DNA from: Tsukamurella sp. PLM1
GTDB taxonomy: Bacteria > Actinomycetota > Actinomycetes > Mycobacteriales > Mycobacteriaceae
Length of the DNA: 64,000 bases
Direction of reading: 5' to 3'
Assembly (NCBI RefSeq): GCF_023168325.1
Contig: NZ_AP025688.1
Coordinates: forward strand, 62,001-126,000
Below are positions 27,874 through 37,243 of this stretch, one piece after another. A program made the translations under genes and the position numbers. Positions within the stretch are counted from its first letter, which is position 1. Each line of letters opens with the position of its first letter. The notes under the pieces are model-generated. The model saw only the letters and a list, made by a program, of their open reading frames with translations. It was not told the DNA's origin and did no database searches.

Positions 27874-29424
27874 ATGCCAGCACCTACCCAGGCCACGTTC
27901 GACCGTCTTCGCGCCCTCGCGGCGATCGACCACCCGGAGCAGCGCGAGTCGCGCGACGTCCTCGAGGCGTTCTCCGGCGCGAAGGTCACCACGATCCCGG
28001 TGGGCACGGTCGAGGACGTGGAGAAGGCCTTCGAGCGGGCCCGCCTCGCGCAGAAGCAGTGGGCGGCCCGCAGCGCGAAGGATCGCGCGGCCGTGCTGCT
28101 GAAGTTCGCCGACCTGGTGAACGAGCACCGCGCCGAGCTCATGGACATGGTGCAGCTGGAGACCGGCAAGGCCCGTCAGTACGCGCAGGAGGAGTCGCTG
28201 GACGTCGCGATGACGGCCCGCTGGTACGGCAAGAACGCGCCGAAGATCCTGGCGGAGAAGAGCACCGACGGCATGCTGCCGGTGTTCACCAAGACCCGCG
28301 TGCGTTACCAGCCCAAGGGCGTGGTCGGCGTGATCGCGCCGTGGAACTACCCGATCACCCTTGCGGTCTCCGACGGTGTCGCCGCGCTAGCCGCCGGCAA
28401 CGCCGTCGTGCTCAAGCCCGACTCGCAGACCCCGTACTGCGCCCTCGCGGCCGTCGAGCTGCTGTACCAGGCCGGCCTGCCCCGCGACCTGTTCGCCGTG
28501 GTCCCCGGCCCCGGCGGCGTCGTGGGCACCGCGATCGTCGAGCGCGCCGACTACCTCATGTTCACCGGCTCCTCCGCCACCGGCGCCACGCTCGCCGAGC
28601 AGTGCGGCAAGCGCCTCATCGGCTTCTCCGCCGAGCTGGGCGGCAAGAACCCCATGGTGGTCACCAAGGACGCCGACATCGCGCACACGGCCGACGGTGC
28701 CGCCCGCGCCGCGTTCTCGAACTCGGGGCAGCTGTGCATCTCGATCGAGCGGATCTACGTCGAGCGGGAGATCGCCGACGAGTTCGCCCGCGTCTTCGCC
28801 GAACGCACCGCCACGCTCGCGCTGGGCGCCGGCTACGACTTCGAGAACGAGATGGGCTCGCTCGCGTCGAAGTCGCAGATCGACACCGTCGCCGCGCACG
28901 TGGACGACGCGGTCGCCAAGGGCGCGACGGTGCTCGCCGGCGGCAAGGCCCGCCCGGACCTCGGCCCGTTCTTCTACGAGCCGACCGTGCTCAAGGACGT
29001 GCCGGAGGAGGCCGTCTGCTTCAAGTCGGAGACCTTCGGGCCGCTCGTGTCCATCTACCCGGTGGACTCGGTGGACGAGGCCGTCGAGAAGGCCAACGAC
29101 ACCGAGTACGGGCTCAACGCCTCGGTTTTCGCGGGGACGGCCAAGCAGGCGCAGGAGATCGCCGAGCGGATCAACGCCGGCACCGTCAACATCAACGAGG
29201 GCTACGCCGCCGCGTGGGGCTCCACCGCCGCGCCGATGGGGGGCATGGGTATCTCGGGCGTCGGCCGCCGTCACGGCGCCGAGGGCCTGCTCAAGTACTG
29301 CGAGTCGAAGACCATCGCGCAGCAGCGGATCATCGGCATCGGCGGCATCAAGGGCGTGCCCCGCAACGTCTTCCTCAACGTGGTCCCGTCGGCGATCAAG
29401 GCGCTCAAGCTGATCGGCCGCTGA
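27874..29424 (+). CDS. gabD2: Succinate-semialdehyde dehydrogenase (NADP), GabD2 type
   Basis: A protein of 516 aa from ATG 27874. The aldehyde dehydrogenase core shows the cofactor segment [18 protein letters not shown], then FTGSSATG, the general-base Glu in [11 protein letters not shown], and the catalytic Cys in [15 protein letters not shown]. The sequence style, including the C-terminal KTIAQQR, matches mycobacterial GabD2 (Rv1731). It would finish GABA or 2-oxoglutarate bypass catabolism and complements the amine oxidases elsewhere in the window. A strong inverted repeat follows the stop. Confidence 0.88.
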   Translation: MPAPTQATFDRLRALAAIDHPEQRESRDVLEAFSGAKVTTIPVGTVEDVEKAFERARLAQKQWAARSAKDRAAVLLKFADLVNEHRAELMDMVQLETGKARQYAQEESLDVAMTARWYGKNAPKILAEKSTDGMLPVFTKTRVRYQPKGVVGVIAPWNYPITLAVSDGVAALAAGNAVVLKPDSQTPYCALAAVELLYQAGLPRDLFAVVPGPGGVVGTAIVERADYLMFTGSSATGATLAEQCGKRLIGFSAELGGKNPMVVTKDADIAHTADGAARAAFSNSGQLCISIERIYVEREIADEFARVFAERTATLALGAGYDFENEMGSLASKSQIDTVAAHVDDAVAKGATVLAGGKARPDLGPFFYEPTVLKDVPEEAVCFKSETFGPLVSIYPVDSVDEAVEKANDTEYGLNASVFAGTAKQAQEIAERINAGTVNINEGYAAAWGSTAAPMGGMGISGVGRRHGAEGLLKYCESKTIAQQRIIGIGGIKGVPRNVFLNVVPSAIKALKLIGR

Positions 29425-29434
29425 CCCCGCCCGG

Positions 29435-29496
29435 AATTGAGCACTGTTCATGTTCACCGCGACCTGCGCTTTCGGGGTCCGAAACAGTGTTCAATT
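29435..29496. repeat. Inverted repeat with AT-rich arms downstream of the ALDH gene
   Basis: Arms AATTGAGCACTGTT (29435-29448) and AACAGTGTTCAATT (29483-29496) differ at one position. The 34-nt interior contains a GACC / GGTC pairing. It begins 11 nt after the ALDH stop, so termination is a reasonable role, but the next gene is on the same strand and there is no T-run. Confidence 0.6.
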
Positions 29497-29554
29497 GCAC
29501 GGAGGAGGCGGAAATCCGGTTGCGACGCGGTAGTGGGGGCGGGACCCTGGAGGC

Positions 29555-30044
29555 ATGGAGGTCACGTTCGTCAAGCGCCGGAACGGGTACGACGTGCGGA
29601 TCGTCCGGGCGACGGGGCCCGAGCTCGCGCCGCGCGGGGCCCGGGCGGGCGCCCGCCGGTGCCGCACGACGCGGCGCACCTCATCGTCGAGGCCGAGGCG
29701 GGCCTGCGCGGCGGGGTCTTCGGGCGGATCGCCGACGCGAACGGCCTCGACGGGCTGTTCTGGCCCGCCGACCCGGCCGAGCGCCGCAAGGCGTCCCGCC
29801 GCAAGCGGCAGCCCACGGCCGCGCAGGCTGCGGACATGGCCCGCTCGGAGTACCTCGCCTCGCTGACCGCGGCGCTGTGGGAAGTCGAGCGCGGGTACCG
29901 GAAGCCGGAGCCCGCGTGGCCCGGAGCCCTCGAGGACGCGGACATCGAACCGGCGCTGCGCGAGCGGATCTTCGCCCGGTACGACGACTTCGCCCCGCGC
30001 TGGGCAGCACTCCCGGACGGGGCGAGCTCACGCTGCGCTGGTGA
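29555..30044 (+). CDS. Conserved hypothetical protein (frame broken twice)
   Basis: Joined product of about 163 aa. It begins MEVTFVKRRNGYDVRIVRAT, continues in another frame as PPVPHDAAHLIVEAEAGLRG and GRIADANGLDGLFWP, then has a basic patch RRKASRRKRQPTAAQAADMA. It ends LPDG-GELTLRW. Breaks fall near 29643-29649 (G runs) and at GGGG 30019-30022; one added G at each restores a single frame. I do not recognise a named family. The consistent codon bias in all three pieces supports a real gene. Confidence 0.55.
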
Positions 30045-30135
30045 GACTCCCTCGTGTTCCGTTCGGTGCGCGACTGAGACGGGACCGCGGACCGTCGGCG
30101 ATGGTACCGGGACGTACGCGGCCGATCGTGGGCAC

Positions 30136-30695
30136 ATGGCTCACGTACTCACGAAGTCGGCTGCGGCACTTGTCGCCCTGGTCGCGCTGGCGGGGGTGGT
30201 CGTGGCGTGCTCGGAGACGCTCGCCGGAACCCCGATCGGGACCCGGACGGGCATCGTCGGGCAACTGGGGGAGGCCGACGGCGTGGTCCTGGACCGGGTG
30301 CCGGTGGATGCGGACGTGCCGGCGGTGACCAATCTCGATCCGAAGCTGCGCACCGCGATCCGATCGGCGGCGCGGGCGGCCGCCCGCGACGGCGTCGCGA
30401 TGCACCTGACGTCGGGCTGGCGGTCGGAGCGGTATCAGCAGCACCTCTACGACGACGCCGTGCGGCGTGACGGTGCGGAGGAAGCGGCCCGGCTGGTCGC
30501 GTCCCCGTCGAGCTCGAGCACGTGACGGGTGACGCGGTGGACGTGGGGCCGACGGCCGCCGCGTACTGGATGGACCGTCACTCGGAGCGGTTCGGGCTGT
30601 GCCGGACCTACGCGAACGAGGTGTGGCACTACGAGCTTCGCAGCGGTGCGTCCTGCCCGGAGCTGGTCCCCGACGCCTCCGTGCGGCGGCGATGA
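30136..30695 (+). CDS. VanY-like D-alanyl-D-alanine carboxypeptidase lipoprotein (frame broken once)
   Basis: About 186 aa from ATG 30136. The leader ALVALVALAGVVVACSE has a lipobox-like Cys at about residue 25. The first frame carries HLTSGWRSERYQQHLYDDAV. After a shift at CCCC 30503-30506 the second frame gives the zinc motif VELEHVTGDAVDVGP and the downstream ANEVWHYEL, both diagnostic of peptidase M15B (VanY/DdcB). It would trim the terminal D-Ala of peptidoglycan stem peptides at the cell surface. One extra C restores the frame. The expected Ser/Arg before the first zinc His is replaced by Glu. Confidence 0.75.
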
Positions 30696-30714
30696 CCGCC
30701 GCGCGGGGACGGAC

Positions 30715-31410
30715 CTAGGAGCTGACGCCGAGGCGGTTGAGCAGGTCGGCGTCGATGCCGTCGAGTTCGCGCGCGATGGCCTGGTGCGCCGGGCGGCGCC
30801 GCGCGGGAGGCATCGACTCGGACGCGGTGATCGCGGTGGCCAGATCGTCGAGGCGCTGCGCGACGGCGGCGGTGAAGGCCTTCGTCTCGGCGTCGGGGTG
30901 GGTGGCCGCGAGCTGATCGAGCGAGCGCCGGGCCGCCGCGACGCGGGCCGATAGGCCGCCGCCGTAGCCGGCGAACGCAGCGACCTCGTCGACGGGCACG
31001 CCGAGGCGCGACGCCTTCGCGGAGTCGAGCTGGTTGCGGCCGGCCTGCGCGGCGCGGTACGCGAGTGGCACCACGACCGGCGCCAGCAGGCGCGCGGTGG
31101 AGATGTAGCGCTTGAGCCGCGCCTCGGAGAGCAGCTTGCCCTCGACGGCGGCGCGCGCGTTCGTCTCGGCGATCTTCAGGTTGGCCGCATCCGACTTGCC
31201 CTGCGCCTTCGCCACGATCTTCGAGCGGTGCAGATCCGCCTTGAGTGCCTTGCGCTCGCTCTTCGACGCGCTCTTCACGATGCGCTTGGCGTCGCGATCC
31301 GCGTTCTTGGCGGCGAGCTTCGCCTCGAGGCGCGCCTTGGACTTGAGCGCCTTGGCCTGCGCGCGGCGCTCCGCGCGGGAGGACTTCTGCTTCTTGCCGA
31401 ACAAACCCAT
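30715..31410 (-). CDS. DUF6474 family protein
   Basis: A protein of 231 aa from ATG 31410. The first 90 residues are a highly charged coiled-coil-like region (MGLFGKKQKSSRAERRAQAK followed by repeated Lys/Ala blocks). A moderately hydrophobic stretch LLAPVVVPLAYRAAQAGRNQ and a helical C-terminal domain follow. This fits DUF6474, found in mycolate actinobacteria near espR and rraA homologues. Function unknown; the basic N terminus could bind nucleic acid or membrane. Confidence 0.7.
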   Translation of the reverse strand: MGLFGKKQKSSRAERRAQAKALKSKARLEAKLAAKNADRDAKRIVKSASKSERKALKADLHRSKIVAKAQGKSDAANLKIAETNARAAVEGKLLSEARLKRYISTARLLAPVVVPLAYRAAQAGRNQLDSAKASRLGVPVDEVAAFAGYGGGLSARVAAARRSLDQLAATHPDAETKAFTAAVAQRLDDLATAITASESMPPARRRPAHQAIARELDGIDADLLNRLGVSS

Positions 31411-31507
31411 CAGTGCACGTCCTTGTAGGTCAGTACCTGCCGTCCGCTACAGCATTGCACAGCGCGGCTTCCGCGGTTGTCAGTGCCGCCCGCCATACTG
31501 CTAGGCA

Positions 31508-33053
31508 GTGGACATCGACCAGGCTGTGAAGACGACTCCGGTGAGCGCGCGGGCGCTCACCGGTTGCCGGCACCGTCTGGCGCTCGAGGCCCGGGCCCCG
31601 CAGGGCGATCCGGACCCGGGCATGGCGCTCCGGGTCGAGGCGGCCGCCGTCTTCCGTGCGTCCGTCCGAGACCGGCTGCCCGGGCTCACCGTCATCGAAC
31701 CGGGGGAGGGCGCGGTCCGCCGCACGCTCGCCGCGATGGACGCGGGAGCCGAGCGGATCTGGGGAGCCGTGCTCCCCACCGCGCACGACCGCCGCGGCCA
31801 CAGCGAACTCCTGCTGCGCCTCGCCGACGGCTACATCCCGATCATCGTGGTCAACCACAAGACCTGCGACCCGGGCGCCGGCGCCACCACGTCGCCCCTG
31901 GATCGGTGGGAGCCCCGCGAGGACGAGGCGGTGCGCACGCGCCCGCACCGCGGCGACGCGATGCGTCTCGCCCACCTCACCCGGATGCTGCAGGAGCTCG
32001 GTCGCGGGTCGCGCACGCTGCTCGGCGGCAGCATCGGGGTCGACGGTGCGCGCATCGTGGTGCACGAGGTCGGCCCGCTACTGGCCGCCTACGAGGAGCG
32101 GTTCGCGGACCGTCGGGACGTGCTCGCCGGCACCGCCCCGACCGAGCCGGTGCGGGTTGCCGAGTGCCGGCGGTGCCCTGGTGGCCGCAGTGCGCGCAGA
32201 CCCTCACCGAGGCGCGGGACGTGAGCCTGGTGGCCGACGGGCGTTCGGCGCCCGGGCTGCGCGAGGCGGGCATCGGCACCGTCGACCAGCTGGCCGAGTA
32301 CGCGGGGCCCCAGCCCGAGGACGTGCCCGTGCCCATCGCCGACCTGCGGGCCATGGCCCGCGCGTGGCGGGACGGGCAGGTGCTGGTGCGGCGGCAGCCC
32401 GAGGTGAAGGTGCGCCGGGCCGACGTCGAGGTCGACGTCGATATGGAGAGCTACCAGGAGTACGGCGCCTACCTGTGGGGCACCTGGCTGCGGCGCGACG
32501 GCGTCGACCTCGGCTACCGGCCGTTCGTCACCTGGGACCCCGTGCCGACGCGCGACGAGGCCCGCTCGTTCGCCGAGTTCTGGGCCTTCCTCATGGACCG
32601 GCGCGCGGAGGCGCACGCCACGGGCAGGACCTTCGCCGCGTACTGCTACTCGCAGAACGCCGAGAACAAGTGGCTGCTGGCCTCCGCGGACCGATTCGCG
32701 GGCGAACCGGGCGTGCCGGCGCGCCGCGCCGTCGAGGAGTTCATCGCCTCGCCGGAGTGGGTCGACATGTTCGACGCCGTGGGCGACGCGTTCCTCTCCT
32801 CGACGGCCGCGGCCTGAAGAAGGTCGCGCCCGTCGCCGGATTCGCCTGGCGCGACCCGGAGGCCGGTGGCGAGGCCTCGATGCTGTGGTACCGCATCGGG
32901 GTCGGGATCGATGCCGGGTTCGACGATGCCGACCGCGCCGCCCAGCGCCGGCGCATCCTCGAGTACAACGAGGACGACGTGAAGGCGACCGCCGCGCTGC
33001 GGGCGTTCATGTCGAGCGAGAAGGTGCTCGCGCTGCCCGTGGTGGGCGGCTAG
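31508..33053 (+). CDS. TM0106-family RecB-like nuclease (frame broken twice)
   Basis: About 515 aa from GTG 31508. The first frame contains the PD-(D/E)XK-type region with LLLRLADGYIPIIVVNHKTC. After the break at CCC 32176-32178 comes a cysteine cluster CRRCPWWPQCAQ, reminiscent of the Fe-S cysteines of Cas4/AddB-like nucleases. The second frame continues with an RNase-H-like region (VDVDMESYQEYGAYLWGTWL, GYRPFVTWDPVP). After a second break near 32796-32802 the end reads GLKKVAPVAGFAWRD and EYNEDDVKATAALR. Together these match the actinobacterial TM0106 family (Rv2119-like). Substrate unknown; DNA repair is the usual guess. Confidence 0.75.
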
Positions 33054-34080
33054 GCCTGCGCGGCGCAAGTGTGCGCGGCGCAGGGCGTCGGCGAAGCTGC
33101 CGCTGCCGAGCAGCGCGACACCGCCCAGGACCGCGATCATCGCGGGCGACAGTTGGCGCGCCGTCTCGGCCGCCACCGGCGCCACCCGCTGCGCGGAGGA
33201 GTAGGCGGCCGTGAGGACCGTGGTGTCGCGGTGGTTCGCGTTGCTGGGGGCCGCGTCGTCGCCGTCGTTGTCCGACGGTGCCGCACCGCCCGGCGTGCTC
33301 GCCGGGGCGGGCGCGGGCTTGGGTGCGGCCGGTGCCGCGGGCTGCGGGCCGACCACGACGGGCGGCGCGACGATGACCGGCGCGGCTGCCGCGGGGGCGG
33401 CCGGCGCGGCGGGTGCCGTCGCGGAGCCCGAGCTGCTACCCGAGCCGGCGCCCGGACCGCTGCCGTTCGACGGGGCCGGGGCGGCGGAGGAGTCGTCGGC
33501 GACGCCGGAATCACTACCGTCGTTGATCTCGTCGGTGCCGGACGGGAGCGGATTGCCCGTGCGCACACCCGGGGTCTCGATCTTCGCGCCGCCGGAGCCG
33601 GTGCTGCCGGTGGAGCTGCCGCTGCCCGTCGAGGTGGAGCCCGACGAACCGCCGGTCGAGTCGCTGCCGGAGGTGGAGCCCGAGCCGCTACCGGAACCCG
33701 ACCCGCCGCCCGCGCCGGATCCGGAGCCCGAACCTGAGCCGCCGCCCGAACCGCCGCCGACCCAGTCAAGGATGCCGCCGAACAGCCCGCCACCCTTGCC
33801 CGAGTCCTTGTCGTCGCCCTTGCCGCTGTTACCGTCGGCGGGATCGTTGTTAGCGGTGCCGGACGGGTTCTCTACGTTCGCTCCGGGCGTGTTCGCGGCG
33901 GGCTCGTCGCCGGTGGTTTTCGGCTGCGCCGGTCGATTCGGACGTGGGGGAGTCGCTGCCATCCGGGTCCGCCCAGGCGGGCGCGGAGGCGATCATGCCG
34001 ATCGCGGCGGCGACCATGACGGCGGCTTTGAGTCGCTTGGTGAGGTGCGTCGGAGTCGACACGAGCACCCCTTTCATCAT
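33050..34080 (-). CDS. Secreted Ser/Gly/Pro-rich low-complexity protein with C-terminal anchor (frame broken)
   Basis: Joined product of about 340 aa. An N-terminal signal peptide (HLTKRLKAAVMVAAAIGMIA then SAPAWA) is followed, after a one-base shift in a C/G run near 33945-33950, by a Pro/Thr/Asn-rich region, a long Ser-Gly repeat stalk (about residues 95-160, GSGSGSGSGAG type), an Ala/Pro stretch with VIVAPPVVVGPQ, and a C-terminal helix MIAVLGGVALLGSGSFADAL with a basic tail RRAHLRR. A second shift near 33058 would end it at 33050, flush with the convergent nuclease stop. GTG 34062 with AAAGGGG upstream is the best start. No LPXTG motif. Probably a wall-spanning stalk protein. Confidence 0.65.
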
Positions 34081-34083
34081 TTA

Positions 34084-34118
34084 CGCACGCGTGTAGGTAA
34101 GAATACAGTACGCGTGCG
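34084..34118. promoter_or_regulatory. Operator-like inverted repeat between secreted protein and EspR-like gene
   Basis: CGCACGCGT (34084-34092) and ACGCGTGCG (34110-34118) form a perfect 9-bp inverted repeat with a 17-bp spacer containing GTAAGAATACAGT, which is AT-rich. It abuts the start of the secreted protein gene, and a TATAGT box for the opposite gene lies at 34169-34174. A good candidate binding site for the divergently encoded regulator. Confidence 0.6.
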
Positions 34119-34262
34119 CACTGCCGGTAATCGATCACGAAGAGGTCGTGCCGGGTGGCAAAGTACGCTATAGTGTGATCGAGCTTGTAGCACCCGCAAA
34201 GAAGTTTGTTGCAGGAGCCGGTAGTGGCAAGCGTGCCGGGATCGAGAGAGGGATGGCACAAA

Positions 34263-34745
34263 GTGGACGCAGGTAATAAGTACGACAGCGACGCCCTGGT
34301 GGGTCAGGGTCTGTTCGCGAGTCGGCTCGAGGAGCTGTTCCGCACGGTGCCGGGCCCGAACGGCCGCGCGTTCACCGCGAAGGCGATCGCGCAGCGGTCG
34401 ACCGCCCTGGGCTTCCGCCTGGGCGAGTCGTACCTGAGTCAGCTTCGCTCCGGCAAGGCGAAGTCTCCGTCCTTCCGTACGGTCGAGGGCATCTCGGCGG
34501 CGTTCGGGGTGGACGTGCACTACTTCCTCGAGGACGAGGCGGCGCAGCGCACGCGTGACCAGATTCACCTCATGCGGCTCCAGGCCGACACCAAGGTGCA
34601 GATGGCCGCATTCCGCCTGGCCGGGCTTTCGCCGGACTCGGTGAACATGGTCAACGAGCTCATCAAGGTGCTCCGGGTGCAGCAGGGCCTCCCCGCCGAT
34701 CCGCCGGAACTTCCCGTAGACTCGCGCGAAGCCGAGGGGCTCTAA
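34263..34745 (+). CDS. EspR-like helix-turn-helix regulator
   Basis: A protein of 160 aa from GTG 34263 (GTG 34224 is an alternative). The HTH domain shows FASRLEELFRTVPGPNGRAFT, then GESYLSQLRSGKAKSPSFRT and a FGVDVHYFLEDE segment. This matches the layout of M. tuberculosis EspR (YLSQLRSG, PSG.T, YFTDDE). A helical C-terminal region (SPDSVNMVNELIKVLRVQQG) resembles the EspR dimerisation helix. It sits at the espR position of the conserved locus but, unlike in M. tuberculosis, is followed by an ImmA/IrrE protease and a DUF6545 membrane protein. A TATAGT box at 34169 suggests a leader of about 80 nt. Confidence 0.8.
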   Translation: MDAGNKYDSDALVGQGLFASRLEELFRTVPGPNGRAFTAKAIAQRSTALGFRLGESYLSQLRSGKAKSPSFRTVEGISAAFGVDVHYFLEDEAAQRTRDQIHLMRLQADTKVQMAAFRLAGLSPDSVNMVNELIKVLRVQQGLPADPPELPVDSREAEGL

Positions 34746-34789
34746 CCTTCCACGGACGGCCCGCCCCTCCCGACTCGCGAAGGAGGGGC

Positions 34790-35302
34790 GTGCGTTCCGT
34801 CAAAGCACTTCGCCGCCTCTGCGAACGCGAGGTGCGCAGTCTCGATCTCGACCTGCCGTTCGACGCGGTCCAACTCTGCGAGAAGTACGGCACCCGGCGG
34901 GGCCGGGACATCCTGGTGATCAGCCAACCGCTGCCCGTCGGCATGCCCAACGGGCTGTGGCTCGTCGGCGACGATGCCGACTATTTCTTCTACCAGGCCA
35001 ACACCTCGCGGCTGCATCGCGATCAGATCATCATCCACGAGTTCGGCCATCTCATCGCCGGGCATCAGCACGCCGGTCCCGCCGCTGCATCGGCAGCCGC
35101 GGCCGATCCGTCGTCGCCGGAGGCCGCCGCCGCACTGCACCGCACCTGTTACGACGACGACAACGAATGGGAGGCCGAGATGATCGCCTCCATCATTCTC
35201 GGCTGGGCGTCCGAGGCGGGCGCCCTCGCGGGCCGCACGGCGAAGCACGACAGCCTCCGCGGCATCCAGCGTGCGTTGGGAGGCCACTCCCGGTGGCTGT
35301 GA
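34790..35302 (+). CDS. ImmA/IrrE family metallo-endopeptidase
   Basis: A protein of 170 aa from GTG 34790 with GAAGGAGGGG upstream. The zincin motif HEFGH is at residues 83-87 in QIIIHEFGHLIAGHQ, and the third ligand is expected in NEWEAEMIASIILG at about residue 132. An N-terminal helical segment (SLDLDLPFDAVQLCEKYGTR) is typical of the family. Such proteases (ImmA of ICEBs1, IrrE of Deinococcus) cleave a partner HTH repressor. Here the partner gene is 44 bp upstream. The stop overlaps the membrane protein start (GTGA), so the three genes are co-expressed. Confidence 0.88.
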   Translation: MRSVKALRRLCEREVRSLDLDLPFDAVQLCEKYGTRRGRDILVISQPLPVGMPNGLWLVGDDADYFFYQANTSRLHRDQIIIHEFGHLIAGHQHAGPAAASAAAADPSSPEAAAALHRTCYDDDNEWEAEMIASIILGWASEAGALAGRTAKHDSLRGIQRALGGHSRWL

Positions 35303-36404
35303 AGCTCGTGAACGTCCTGGGCGTCGCGTTCTTCACCATCGTGTTGTGTTGGCGCGTGGATCGCCTGTACCGGGCCAAGGCCGGGATCCAGGCGGTCGCC
35401 GTGACCGTCGCGATCGCGGCGTTCACCCTGGCGGTGCTGCTGCTCGGCTCGCCAGTCGCCGCGACGATCGACGGTGCGCTGTGGCGCGGCGCTGCGCGCC
35501 TCGGCGGGTACGCCACACTGGCGCTGGCGGTGGCCGCGCTCGCGGTCGCGTTCTTCTACGGCCCCACCGAGTCGGCCCGGCAGCGCCGCGCCGGTATGGA
35601 GGCGGTGCCGCTCCTGGCCGCGGTGATCGGACTGTCCGTCGCGATGACGGTGATGCCGCCGTCGCTCCGCGACGCCAACCTGGACTCCCTCACCGTGCAG
35701 GAGCTCGGTTTCGCGGTGTTCTTCGCGATCTCCGGCGGGTACCTCATGTACGGCCTCGCGGACTGCGTGTTGTCGCTCTGGCGGCTGCTGCCCTTCGCCG
35801 ACGGATACCTCGTGGCGTCGCTGCGGCTCATGGCAGGAGGACTCGGGCTCACCGCGATCGGCTCTCTGACGCAGGTCTCGTTCGTGCTGACCAGCCTGGT
35901 GCACGTGGTGTCCTGGCCGGTGCTGCTGACGTTCTCGCGGGCCTGCACGGCGATCGGCATCGTGCTGTTCGTCGTCGGGCTCAGCTACCCGGGGTGCGAG
36001 GCTTCTTCGTGCAGCGCGAGTACCGCAAGCGGCACCGGCGGGACTACAAGCGGCTGGAGCCGCTGTGGCAGCTGCTCACCACGGCCGTCCCCGAGGTGGT
36101 GCTCGACGCGCGCGAGGCGGGCCGCGACCCGCACCTGCGGTTCCAGCGCCGGGTGGTCGAGATCCGCGACGTGCTCGTGCAGCTCAGCCCGTATCTGCCC
36201 GACGACTTCGGCGGTTCGATCCCCGAGGAGAACGTGCACAACCTGCTCGTCGCGATCGACCTGCGAACGGAGGCCGGGGCCGCCCCGGCACCGTCGAGCA
36301 TGGTACTGCCGCCCGAGGGCCCCTCGATCGACGACGACGCCGCCCCGCTCCTCGTCCTGTCGGACGCGGTCAGGGCGACGCCGGCGGAGGAACTGCAGCT
36401 CTGA
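35299..36404 (+). CDS. MAB_1171c/DUF6545-like multi-TM membrane protein (frame broken once)
   Basis: About 369 aa from GTG 35299. Seven hydrophobic segments span residues about 1-235 (for example VLGVAFFTIVLCW, IGLSVAMTVMPPS, GFAVFFAISGGYLMYGLADC). After a shift at GGGG 35991-35994 the cytoplasmic domain reads REYRKRHRRDYKRLEPLWQL, then VPEVVLDAREAG and FQRRVVEIRDVLVQLSPYLP. That C-terminal pattern is DUF6545, found fused to 7-TM segments in proteins annotated as MAB_1171c putative transporters, commonly next to HTH and ImmA/IrrE genes. A signal-receiving role is inferred from topology and context. Confidence 0.78.
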
Positions 36405-36407
36405 GAG

Positions 36408-37166
36408 CTACCGCGGGGCCATCCGGAGCGCGCCGTCCATGCGCACCGTCTCGCCGTTGAGGTAATCGTGCTCGGCCATGAAGTACGCGAGCTGGGCGTA
36501 CTCGCTCGGCTCGCCGAGGCGAGCGGGGAAGGGGACGCCGGCCTCGAGCGTCTTCTTGAACTCGGGGGTGACGCCGGCGAGCATCGGCGTGGCGATGACG
36601 CCGGGGGCGATGGTGTTCACGCGGATGCCGAACTGCGCGAGGTCACGGGCCGCGGAGATGGTCATCGCGTGCACGCCGCCCTTGGACGCGGCGTAGGCGA
36701 TCTGGCCGACCTGGCCCTCGAACGCGGCGACCGACGCGGTGTTGACGATGAGGCCGCGCGAGCCCTGCTCGTCGAGCGCGTCCTGCTTGCTCATCTGGTC
36801 GGCGGCGAGGCGCATCACGTTGAACGTGCCGACGAGGTTGATGTTGATGACCGTCTGGAACAGATCGAGCGGGTGCGGTCCGTTCTTGGAGAGGACGCGC
36901 CCGGCCCAGCCGACGCCCGCGCAGTTCACGGCCACGCGCAGCGGGCCGGCCTTGACGGCCTCGGCGATCGCGGCGAGGACCTCGTCCTCCTTGGTCACAT
37001 CGGCGGCCACGAGATGCACGTTCTCGACGGGGGTGGCCTTGTCGATCGACGGCTGTAGGTCGATGCCGAAGACCGTGGCGCCGGCGTCGGCGAAGCGCTT
37101 CGCGGTGGCGGCGCCGAGGCCGGATGCGCCACCGGTGACGATGACGGAGGAGCCGGAGACGTCCAT
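36408..37166 (-). CDS. Short-chain dehydrogenase, 3-hydroxyacyl-CoA dehydrogenase type 2 (HSD10-like)
   Basis: A protein of 252 aa from ATG 37166. The NAD site is TGGASGLGAATAKRFADAG (residues 12-30), Asp-Leu follows at FGIDLQ (NAD preference), then NCAGVGWAG, catalytic Ser in IVNTASVAA and YAASKGG (Tyr/Lys). The end VPFPARLGEPSEYAQLAYFM and GETVRMDGALRM match the HSD17B10-like branch (Rv1144), which oxidises short-chain 3-hydroxyacyl-CoA. It converges on the DUF6545 gene with a 3-bp gap, so the two transcripts probably overlap. Confidence 0.87.
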   Translation of the reverse strand: MDVSGSSVIVTGGASGLGAATAKRFADAGATVFGIDLQPSIDKATPVENVHLVAADVTKEDEVLAAIAEAVKAGPLRVAVNCAGVGWAGRVLSKNGPHPLDLFQTVININLVGTFNVMRLAADQMSKQDALDEQGSRGLIVNTASVAAFEGQVGQIAYAASKGGVHAMTISAARDLAQFGIRVNTIAPGVIATPMLAGVTPEFKKTLEAGVPFPARLGEPSEYAQLAYFMAEHDYLNGETVRMDGALRMAPR

Positions 37167-37243
37167 GGCGGGTTCCCTTCTGTAGTGGAGCGCGACCGCC
37201 GGTGGGCGGTGCGACGCATCTCACACTAGTGAACGGCCGTTCT

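Noticed and set aside
33137..33793. Alternative Arg/Pro-rich frames over the Ser-Gly-rich gene
   Set aside because: They arise from the repetitive GC-rich stalk. Only the Ser/Gly frame connects to a signal peptide and a C-terminal helix.
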